A DNA stretch of 64,000 nucleotides from Cephalotus follicularis (lineage: Eukaryota > Streptophyta > Magnoliopsida > Oxalidales > Cephalotaceae), in NCBI GenBank assembly GCA_001972305.1, contig BDDD01000707.1, positions 87,173-151,172 of the forward strand. The letters are read 5' to 3'. The notes beneath the pieces are model-generated. The model ran no database searches, was not told the DNA's origin, and worked only from the letters and a program-made list of their open reading frames with translations. Made by a program: the position numbers and the translations under genes. Of the stretch, positions 55,590 through 64,000 are shown piece after piece (position 1 is the stretch's first letter; each line of letters starts with the position of its first letter).

Positions 55590-57175
55590 TGTTAGAGATG
55601 AAGTGTTGCGAGCCAGTATCAAGCTTGTATTTACTTTATCTTGTATAAATGATTTATAAATTCAATAAAGATGTTTATGTTTTATCAATGGCTATGAATT
55701 CGTTTCATTAATACATGTTTAATTAATTGTAAATGAATGTCCTGGAATAAAGTTAGAGAACCAAGTTCATGATGAGATCATGATGTGAGAGTTCGAATCT
55801 CGATATACTTTATTTCGAATCTTCCTGGTAATAGGAGTGACACTCGGGGTATGATCAATTCTGATAGCTCAGCACGTACAGTCAGATCAGTAAGCAGATG
55901 GTGATTAATCTCGCGCTCACTTGCATGGATGATGCTATGACAATGACGTGGGTGCTCGTTTAACGACTTCATTGAAGGTGACTGTTGATAGAATATATGT
56001 ATGGAGTTTTACTTACATGTCAGACAGAATTCTAGTTTTACAATAGTGCTTGTGGTCCTTGGACATGAGCCATCACTAGATGTCTTATACATAGGGTGCT
56101 GTGTTTTGATGATGCTTAAATACATATTCTATGAAATGTATACAGGCATTAGTTGGACATAGTACGCTAATGTATGGAGGGATGTGAACTTGCAACAATG
56201 AATCCATTGCCTCTAGTAAAAGAAGATTATGCTCAAGATGATTTTCGTTAGAAATTAAACGTCTGGCCAGGCTAGCCACGATATCCAGAGTGTGATATCA
56301 TTGGTTGAATATTAGAGGGGCACCTCTTATATTATTTAGGCTAATGAAAGATAGTCACGAGGCTAAAGATTAAATTATTGGGGTCTGACATAATCCGTAC
56401 CCTAGATTTAATTTGAGCATTGTCAATGGTGGGACTATACGTGCATGTACATGTAAATAGTGGTTCGCAAGTTATTCATATTACCTGGGGGTCGTTATGC
56501 ATTGCTAGATTCGATGTCGACCAGTAGGATGCCCGAGATTAAATTGATAAATTGATTTTGGAAGAAAAGAATTAAAAGAGTTTTAATTCAAAATGTCCAA
56601 GAGAATATTTTTATGAGATAATAAATATTTAATTGGATAAATTATGAGCGTCACGATTTAATTCAGAGGCCAGCGTAATAGTGAACCCATAAGGTCACAC
56701 ACAATACGGACTAATATTTCCAACACGTAATGAGAGAAAAATAATTAATAATGAGATTAATTATATTAAGGAAAGAAAGAAGTTTAAAAGGAAATGAATT
56801 CTTTTTAAAGAGGGCTTGTTGAATTAGGAGGTTGTGTTTAAGAAGGATTTTTCTAGTAGCAAATATATAAACACATCTCCCTATTCATAATTAAGATTTT
56901 TGGGAAATAGAATACACTTTCTCTATTCTCAAACCCTAGCCGCCTCTCTCTTTCTCTCTCTCATACGATTAAGTGTTGATAGGCTGTGAAGCAATTGTGT
57001 TGGAGTAATTCCGCCTGCTCCTCCCTATTGATTTATATCTAACTATATATGTATGCTCAAAATATCCTGGAAACGAACCATATCGCTTGATATTCATGAG
57101 ATGATGACACAATATATATATTAGGGTTTTATGCATCTAGATATTTATTGTTTAAATCGCCATAAGGTTCCAACA
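55590..57175 (+). repeat. 5' LTR, family E (1586 bp)
   Basis: TGTTAGAGATGAAG to GGTTCCAACA. Contains the blocks also seen reversed at 37275-39120 and 41262-42384. CT-rich stretch TCTCTTTCTCTCTCTC near 56945-56962. Confidence 0.9.
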
Positions 57176-57177
57176 AT

Positions 57178-57190
57178 TTGGTATCACGGC
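57178..57190 (+). other. Primer-binding site (variant)
   Basis: TTGGTATCACGGC two bases after the LTR; matches the tRNA-iMet complement for TGGTATCA and then deviates. Confidence 0.6.
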
Positions 57191-57334
57191 TGGATTTGAT
57201 GCATATATATATAGTTAGAAACTTTTTGTTGTTGATGATATGCTTGAATTGTTTGGGTTTAATCCGTGAGACAGAAGCATGGGATACAATTTGGGATTCT
57301 CAGCTACTGCGTAACCATCGACGGTTTTGATCAA

Positions 57335-57610
57335 ACTGCCGACAGTTACGCGATACCACTGCAGAAAATCGCACAAAGACGCATAAGTGTCGACGCTTTC
57401 AAGAAAAGTGTCGACGCTTACGCGCGAAAGCGTTGATACGCTTAGCCTCTAAAGCGTCGACGCCTTTGAGAAAAGCGTCGACGCCAACGCAGTAAATCGA
57501 TCGATGCTTCTGAGAAAATGTGTCGATGCTTACAGGTATAAAACAACGCCATAAGTCGACGAAAGCGTCGACCCTTGACATGCGAACGTCGAATGTTTTT
57601 CCAAAAGCGT
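57335..57610 (+). repeat. GTCGACGCTT array in Copia leader
   Basis: About ten words (GTGTCGACGCTTTC, GTGTCGACGCTTAC, AAAGCGTCGACGCC, AAAGCGTCGACGG) in 275 bp, about 160 bp after the primer site. Same word as in Ty3 and SIRE LTRs of this window. Confidence 0.8.
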
Positions 57611-58220
57611 CGACGGTTTGGCGTTAATATACGGAAAAAAGCATTTTTCTTGATAACCCAATCAATTGTCTATATTTGTAGAAACATATCTACCAAGATT
57701 GTTAATTAATTCAATGATATTGAATATGCATGATGGTATGGCTATGGACTTGACCTAGTTTGTCTTATTTAATTCAAGTGTTGAATGTATGGTTTTTATT
57801 TTCCATATTTTCAGGTTGTAATAACTTTTGAGACTCTCATGTCTCTCTTCTCTCTCTTAATTTGTATCTACAATTCTTCTTCACCTCCTTGTAACTCCCC
57901 TTCATTCATTTCAAGGTTTCTGTCGTTTATAAATAGTTTATGTAATTGAAGAGTGAGCATCGCAGCGGAAGCAAGTTAGAGGAGAACGAAGATATTACAA
58001 GACCCATGTTTGTATGGGAGCGAATGTATCGTTGTAATAACATACCTAGGAATAAGACCAGCAGCTTGTTTGAGAGTCAGACAAGTTGCAGTAGTAAAAG
58101 TCCATAACATGCCATTAGATTATAGTATGTATGTGATGCATGTCTAAATTTTGCTCTAGAGGTTCCAACGGCCTCTCCATAATATGCCATCTACCTGTAA
58201 TTGGATTAATTAAGGGTTGG

Positions 58221-58237
58221 CTAATAATAATAATAAT

Positions 58238-58270
<33 letters not shown>
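58221..58270. repeat. (TAA)n microsatellite
   Basis: About 16 units of TAA/AAT with one interruption, in the Copia leader. Confidence 0.9.
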
Positions 58271-58271
<1 letters not shown>

Positions 58272-58370
58272 GGACTTATATTATTATTCCTAAATTATAC
58301 CATGATATCAAGTTAAAGCGAAACGGGCACACGAGATTGTTCGGTCGTTGCCTTCTACCATTACAACTCA

Positions 58371-58440
58371 TATAGATGCTTTTGGAAATTGTGAGCGTTT
58401 TGGCCACCGTCAAGGCTTACATTTTCTGGGAACATCTATA
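58371..58440 (+). other. Leader hairpin 1
   Basis: Outer arms TATAGATG (58371-58378) and CATCTATA (58433-58440) perfectly complementary; inner GGAAATTGTGAG / CTTACATTTTCT pairs with two wobbles or mismatches. Loop CGTTTTGGCCACCGTCAAGG. Confidence 0.7.
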
Positions 58441-58457
58441 TAAGTTGAACATGAGAT

Positions 58458-58530
58458 GTACATGTAGATGAATTATGGATGTGACTGCTTTGACCCCCGT
58501 CAAGATTTACATTCTTTGATTCATCATGTG
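58458..58530 (+). other. Leader hairpin 2
   Basis: Arms ACATG, ATGAAT and GGATGTGA on the left pair in order with TTACATTC, ATTCAT and CATGT on the right, with small bulges. Loop CTGCTTTGACCCCCGTCAAG. Confidence 0.65.
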
Positions 58531-58552
58531 TTTGATGGCAGCTTAAACTTGA

Positions 58553-58602
58553 CTAGAATACATATGGCGTTTTGGCCCCCGTCAAGGTCATATGTACACT
58601 AG
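58553..58602 (+). other. Leader hairpin 3
   Basis: CTAG..TACATATG (58553-58566) pairs with CATATGTA..CTAG (58589-58602), eight consecutive plus four outer pairs. Loop GCGTTTTGGCCCCCGTCAAG. Confidence 0.75.
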
Positions 58603-58666
58603 AGGCAAATGTGATGATCGGGAATCATGCTATTGTATGGTTGGCAAGAGTTTGCCTAACTACAAG

Positions 58667-58708
58667 ATTCAGTATAGCGTTTTGGCCCCCGTCAATGTTA
58701 TACTGAAT
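58667..58708 (+). other. Leader hairpin 4
   Basis: ATTCAGTATA (58667-58676) and TATACTGAAT (58699-58708), ten perfect pairs, around loop GCGTTTTGGCCCCCGTCAAT. Confidence 0.8.
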
Positions 58709-58931
58709 ATGTTGTAGGACACTGATCCCCACTCGGAAATAAGATCCATGAGATTTGGATTGTTATTTCTCGTCTCCCATAATATTTGAGGGTTATGGGA
58801 TTCGCGTAAAACAGTGGGAGCCTGAGAGGAAAAACACCTAAAAGATTAAAGAAAAATCTTTATTGTTATAAACATATTAAATTTGAATTTATCTGAGTAT
58901 TGTCTTTATTTTATATCTGCGGACATCGCAA

Positions 58932-59880
58932 TGACAAACCCACTCACTGTAATTCTTTAGAAGAATCAGTTGACAAATCCAAATTATGTGCATAGGCTAC
59001 AGAATGTCAAAATAGTTTTGAATTCCGAGGACATAGATTATGTCCTAGAGGCCCCTATGCCAGTATTGCCTGCTGAAGATGCCTCAACCGAAGATCATGC
59101 CATTTATAAGAAATGGGTGGCTGATGAAAAGAAAGTCAGAAGCTACCTAATGGCATCGATGAGCAATGCCCTACAAGTTCAGCATGAATCGATGCGAGAC
59201 TCTAGGGAAATACTCCTACATCTCCGCGACTTATGCGGAGAGACTAGAATGAATGCTCGGTTACAGCTCATTGCTGAGCTATATGGAATTAAAATGTCTT
59301 AAGGATCTTCTGTTAATGATCATGTGCTTAAGATGATCAATGCAATTGAACGACTTGCTGCTCTTGGCATCATTCAGGATGCCGAATTAAGCATAGATCT
59401 TATCCTTCATTCGCTTCCACCTTCCTTCTATGGTTTCATCACCAATTTTAACATGAATAGGATATCAGCTACTCTGGCTGACCTTCTAAACATTCTGAGG
59501 GAAGCCAAAGTGAACATGAATAAGGGCAAGGTGCCAGTCATGATGGTATGGTAGCCTCGTAGGCCCAAGAGAAAAGGCAAGTCCAACCTTGAGAAGCGGA
59601 AGACTAAAAAAGGGATGATACCACCACGACCGGCATCTTTCAAACCAGGGAAAGCCAGACAACTTAATCAGACAAACCAGCAAGTTGTTGCTTTGCCGGA
59701 CAATGTCGCAAGATTTGCAACTGCTGAGGAGTCTGCCATAGAAGCTTCTGTTAAGGGACCGTGCTTCCACTGTGGGAAGCCAGGACATTGGAAAAGGAAC
59801 TGTGTGACATTCCTTAGATCAATTGGCAAAGGTATTCCCTATTTGTCTTATATAGAGGTGAATATGAATATTTCTAATTC
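58932..59880 (+). mobile_element. Family E gag with zinc knuckle
   Basis: Copia gag of the UBN2/gag-polypeptide type: MTNPNYVHRLQNVKIVLNSEDIDYVLEAPMPVLP, IYKKWVADEKKVRSYLMASMSNALQVQHE, then ERLAALGIIQDAELSIDLILHSLPPSFYGFI and a CCHC knuckle CFHCGKPGHWKRNC (59762-59803). Broken. Confidence 0.85.
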
Positions 59881-60290
59881 ATATTCCTAGATTTTAGATA
59901 GTGGATGTGGTACTAACATATGTTCTAATTTGTAGTCCCTCACAGACAGAAGAAACCTTGAGAAGGGTGGGGGAGATCTATGGCTTGAGGATGGTTCCGT
60001 TGTTGTAGCCATAGCTATAGGATCAGTTTATATTATGTTGTCTTCGGGTAAGAGTTTAGAACTCAAACGTTGTGTTTATTCACCTCACATTTTGCGTAAT
60101 ATTATTTCTATTCCAGCATTGGTTGCTGAAAGTTTTCATTTTATTTTAAAAGACAGGTGTTGTTCTATTTTACTTCATAATATGATTTATGCAAAATGTT
60201 TCCTTCATGATGGATTATATATATTGAGTAAACATGACACCGTTTTCAATATGTAAAAAAACAATAAAAGAAAGAGAGATGAAGTTAATC
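59880..60290 (+). mobile_element. Family E aspartic protease
   Basis: ILDSGCGTNICSN near 59888-59930 (active-site D-S-G), followed by VAVIAIGSVYIMLSSGKSLELKRCVYSPHILRNIISIPALV, the usual Copia protease and linker order. Confidence 0.85.
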
Positions 60291-61010
60291 AATCCTACAT
60301 ATGGCATTCTAGACTTGGTCATATAAGTGAGAAAAGAGTCTGTAGGTTGATCTTGGATGGATACTTTGATTTTTCAACAATCAACCGCTTCTAACTTGTG
60401 AACCCTGTCTTAAAGGTAACATGATAAAATCTCCCTTCACAGGGAAAGGGGAAAGGAACCCAGAATTGCTAGATCTAGTACATACTGATGTATGTGGACC
60501 AATGACAGTTGATGCTAGAGGTGGATATTCCTACTTCATAATCTTTATGGATGATCACTCTCGTTTCGATTATTTGTACCTAATGGGCACAAATATGAAG
60601 CCTTTGGAAAGTTCAAAGAATTCAAACACGAAGTAGAAAAACAGACTGGTAAAAGTCTGAAGACTCTTCGATCAGATCGAGGTGGTGAGTATCTCTCCAC
60701 CGAGTTTTTAACTTATCTCAGAGATAATGGGATTATCTATCAGTGGACCCCTCAGGGAACACCACAGCATAATGGTGTGTCTGAAAGGAGAAATCGTACA
60801 TTGCTTGACATGGTGCGTAGCATGATGAGTGATGCTGGACTTCCACTGTCTTTCTGGGGTTATGCTTTAGAGACTACTGTTCTCTTATTGAATAGGACTC
60901 CAACGAAATCTGCTCCCAAGACCCCATATGAGATATGGAATGGGAAGAAACCCAATCTTAGTTATCTAAGGATATGGGGCTGCGCTGCATATGGTAGGTA
61001 GGCAGTAACA
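60290..61010 (+). mobile_element. Family E GAG-pre-integrase and integrase
   Basis: WHSRLGHISEKRV with a following C-containing zinc region, then the catalytic core: ELLDLVHTDVCGPMTVDARGGYSYFIIFMDDHSR, LRSDRGGEYLS and TPQHNGVSERRNRTLLDMVRSMM (D, D, E visible), ending in LNRTPTKSAPKTPYEIW.GKKPNLSYLRIWGC. Inserts element DNA. Broken. Confidence 0.9.
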
Positions 61011-62240
61011 GATAAATTGGAATCTATGTCTATAAAATGTAAACTTGTGGGATATCCTAAAGAAATACGAGGATATTACTTCTATTATCCACTTGACAAC
61101 AAAATGTTTGTAGCTAGGCATGCTACTTTTCTTGAGAAGGACTTCCTGTTGGAAGACAGTAGTGGGAGTATGATAGAATTAGATGAACGATCTAAAGAAC
61201 CACAATTTGAGGGCCTATCCAATCCTATTCAAATTGACATTCCTGAAATGTCAGCTACCACAGATACACAACCTCTGCATAGAATAACCAGATTACCCAG
61301 GGATCCTGAGAGATACTACGGTAGTTTTCTCATTGAAGGTACTCAAGAGGTAAATTTCATGAATGATGAACCAGTAAGCTACAAAGAAGCCATATGCAAT
61401 ATGGACTCAGAGAAATGGCTGAATGCCATGAATTCCAAAATGGAATCCATGTACTCCAATAAAGTTTGGGATCTAGTGGATGCACCCGAAGGGGTTAAAC
61501 CCTTAGGTTGCAAATGGATTTTCAAAAGGAAGCTTGGAGATGATGGAAAGGTAAAGACCTTCAAAGCTAGGCTCGTAGCCAAAGGTTACAACCAATGGGA
61601 AGGGATTGATTATGAGGAAACTTTCACTCCTGTAGCCATGCTTAAATCCATTCTGATTTTACTTGCTATAACTGCACATTTTGACTATAAGATATGGCAA
61701 ATAGATGTGAAAACTGCTTTTCTCAATGGAAACATTGATGAAGACATATATATGACTCAACCTGAGGGTTTCAAATCCACTGGTGAGGACCAGAAAGTGT
61801 GCAAACTTCAGAAGTCCATTTATGGACTAAAGAAAGCATCAACAAGTTGGAACATTCAATTCGATGAGACAATAAAAGAGTTTAATTTCATTAAGAATCG
61901 AGATGAACCATGTGTGTATACAAAGGTTAGTGGGAGCTCAGTGACTTTTCTAGTCTTATACATTGACGACATACTCTTTATAGGAAATGATGTGATCATG
62001 TTGTCGAACGTAAAGGCCTGGTTATCTACAGTTTTCTCCCTGAAAGACTTGAGAGAAGCTTCCTATATCCTGGGATTAAAGGTCTATAGAGATAGATCAA
62101 AAAGGATGATAGGGTTATCCCAGTATTTGTACATTGACAGAGTGCTTAAGCGGTGTAGCATGGAAAATTCCAAGAGAGGTTACCTACCTCTATGTCATGG
62201 GATTTCACTTTCTAAGCAGACGTCTCCTAAGACATATGAA
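61010..62240 (+). mobile_element. Family E linker and reverse transcriptase
   Basis: Linker (KCKLVGYPKEIRGYYFY..FVARHATFLE), then Copia RT: MESMYSNKVWDLVDAPEGVKPLGCKWIFKRK, FKARLVAKGYNQ, DYEETFTPVAMLKSI, WQIDVKTAFLNGNIDEDIYMTQPEGF, CKLQKSIYGLKKASTSWN, and the catalytic FLVLYIDDILFIGND (about 61948-61992). Confidence 0.9.
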
Positions 62241-62790
62241 GAAAGACAGAGGATGACGCACATTCCATAGGCTTCAGCAATTGGAAGCGTCATGTATGCT
62301 ATGCTTTGCACTAGACTAGATATCGCCTATGCTGTAAGTGTTACAAGCATATATCAGTTAGATCCATGTGAGAGTCACTAGAAGGCTGTCAAAGATATCG
62401 CCTATGTTGTAATAGGACTAAGGATTTATTCTTGATATATGGAGGAAAAGTTTTGGAGATTTAGGGTTATATTGACTCTAATTTTCAAACAGATGTGGAT
62501 GATTCAAAATCAACATCGGGGTTTGTGTGCACCGTGAATGGTGGAGCAGTGAGATAAAAGTGTTCCAAGAAAAATACCATTGCGGATTCAGTGACATAAG
62601 CTGAATACATTGAGACTCCACCTTATACCTGAGAACGTTGATCGTGGAGATATAAAAGTGGAAAGAGTTCCAAGTGAAGACAATCTTGCAAACCCGCTTA
62701 CTAAGGACTACCAAAGGCGGTCTATGACAGACACCTTGATGCTATGTGTGTGAGACACTATGGCAACTGGATTTAGCATTTAGTGGGAGA
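62240..62790 (+). mobile_element. Family E RNase H and polypurine tract
   Basis: Blocks SAIGSVMYAMLCTRLDIAYAVSV, a decayed YIDSNFQTDVDDSKSTSGFVC region and LANPLTKDYQRRSM, then AGTGGGAGA as polypurine tract (62782-62790). Strongly decayed part of the element. Confidence 0.8.
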
Positions 62791-62791
62791 T

Positions 62792-64000
62792 TGTTAGAGA
62801 TGAAGTGCTGCGAGTCAGTGTCAAGCTTGTATTTGCTTTATCTTGTATAAACGATTTATAAATTCAATAAAGATGTTTATCTTTTATCAATGGCTATGAG
62901 TTCGTTTCAATAATACATGCCTAATTAATTTTAAATGAATGTCCTGGATTAAAGTTAGAGAACGAAGTACATGATGAGATCATGATGTGAGAGTTGGAAT
63001 CTCGATAAGCTTTATTTCGAATCTTCCTGGTCATAGGATTGACACTCGGGACATGATCAATCCGAATAGACCATCACGTACTGTCAGATCGGTAAGCAGA
63101 GGGTGACTGATCTCACACTCACTTGCATGGATGATGCTATGACAACTACGTGGGTGCTCGTTTAACGAGTTCACTAAAGGTGACTGTTGATAGAATATCT
63201 GTATGAAGCTTTACTTACATGTCAGACAGAATTCTAGTTTTACAATAGTACATGTGGTCCTTGGACATGAGACGTCACTGGATGTCTTGTGCATAGGGTG
63301 CTTGTTTTGATGATGCTTAAATACATATTCTATGAAGTGTATGCAGGCATTAGTTGGACATAGTGCGTTTATGTATGGAGGCATGTGAACTGGAAACAAT
63401 GAATCCATTGCTTCTAGTAAAAGAAGATTATGCTCTGGATGATTTTTGTTAGCAATTAAACGCTTGGCCATGCCAGCCACGATATCAAGAGTGAGATATC
63501 ATTGGTTGCATATTAGAGGGGCACCTCTAATATTATTTAGGCTAATGAAAGATAGTCAAGAGGCTAAAGATAAATTATTGGGGTCTGACATAATCCGTAC
63601 CCTAGATTTAATTAGAGCATTGTTAATGGAGGGACTATACCTTCATGTACCTGGAAATAGTGATTCGTAAATTATTCATATTACCTGGGGGTCGTTATGC
63701 ATTGCTAGATGTCGATGTCAACCAGTAGGATGCCCGAGATTAAATTGATAAATTAATCTTGGAAGAAAGGAATTAAAAGAATTTTAATTCGAAATGTTCA
63801 AGAGAATATTTTTATGAGACAATAAATATTTAATTGGATATATTGTGAATGTCACGATTTAATCCTACGGCCAGCGTAATAGTAAACCCATAGGGGCACA
63901 CACAATACGGGCTAATATTTCCAACACGTAATGAGAGAAAAATAATTGGGATATTATTTTCTAATTATATTTAATGATATTAAATATATATATATATAAA
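62792..64000 (+). repeat. 3' LTR, family E (cut by window end)
   Basis: TGTTAGAGATGAAG onwards, pairs with 55590-56780 at about 93%. Ends at the window edge in TATATATATATAAA. Confidence 0.9.

Larger units (their letters stand above)
57620..58930 (+). mobile_element. Family E untranslated leader with four constant-loop hairpins
   Basis: Non-coding, between primer site and gag. Shares blocks with the minus-strand leader 16451-17719. From 58371 to 58708 are four hairpins around a CGTTTTGGCCCCCGTCAAGG-type loop. The last block before gag contains ACAGTGGGAG (58812-58821). Confidence 0.7.
55590..64000 (+). mobile_element. Copia element family E (Tork-like, tentative), nearly full length, runs off the window
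   Basis: 5' LTR 55590-57175, primer-binding site about 57178-57190, untranslated leader to 58930, gag, protease, integrase, RT and RNase H in Copia order, polypurine tract AGTGGGAGA (62782-62790), 3' LTR from 62792. Inserted into RNase H of a minus-strand Ty3 fossil; the left target sequence would be TAACT, the right one is outside. LTR copies differ at about 7% over the first 350 bp by eye, suggesting a few million years. The outline is complete but coding is broken in several places. Confidence 0.9.

Noticed and set aside
58221-58270. Trinucleotide repeat as a poly-Asn or poly-Ile coding tract
   Set aside because: Lies in the untranslated leader of a Copia element.

Overview
The window looks like heterochromatic or intergenic DNA from a flowering plant with a repeat-rich genome, most likely a eudicot. 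The evidence is the repertoire: chromodomain Ty3 elements of Tekay/Del type, an Athila-like gag-protease element, SIRE-type and Tork-like (tentative) Copia elements, and primer-binding sites resembling the 3' end of plant initiator tRNA-Met. The species cannot be named from the sequence. I found no host protein-coding gene and no tRNA, rRNA, CRISPR array or intact DNA transposon in 64 kb. Nearly every base can be assigned to LTR retrotransposons nested in one another.

Layout. 1-2201: 3' part of a long Ty3 LTR (family A) and a scrap of internal region. 2202-9443: one long LTR of the A/B group, split by a young SIRE-type Copia element (4173-8340, target duplication GTGAC) whose interior holds an assembly gap and foreign LTR sequence. 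9444-12987: inverted family A LTR piece, then a minus-strand Ty3 gag scrap and its LTR. 12988-17719: minus-strand Copia (family E) interrupted by a solo LTR (13618-15975, target duplication ATAAA). 17720-20114: LTR-like family D. 20115-35443: Athila-like gag-protease element with no reverse transcriptase, split by a nearly full-length Tekay-like element (22816-32139). 35444-37082: GC-rich stretch and a 61-bp minisatellite. 37083-39120: minus-strand Copia leader and LTR E with a SIRE scrap inside. 39121-41261: plus-strand Ty3 integrase end and LTR C. 41262-44191: second LTR E piece and a partial LTR F. 44192-47500: Copia RT/RNase H and its 3' LTR. 47500-52377: LTR H-like region and family A LTR pieces. 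52378-55589: LTR C, then a minus-strand Ty3 pol fossil. 55590-64000: nearly full-length Copia (family E) running off the window.

The signal not explained by standard annotation is RNA-like or DNA-dyad structure in the non-coding parts of these elements. (1) A hairpin with a constant 8-nt loop GTATGGGA and different but self-complementary arms occurs in LTR families A and B, at ten or more places. (2) Four hairpins with a constant GGCCCCCGTCAA-type loop and covarying arms lie in the untranslated leader of the Copia element just before gag, where packaging or dimerisation signals would be expected. A minus-strand relative has a different loop word at the same place. (3) Arrays of short palindromes centred on GTCGAC (AAGCGTCGACGCTT, and CAGYCGACTG at a spacing of about 21 bp) occur in LTRs or leaders of at least six unrelated element families, and are present in some copies of a family but absent from others. 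All retroelements are treated here as fossils. None of the larger ones looks intact.
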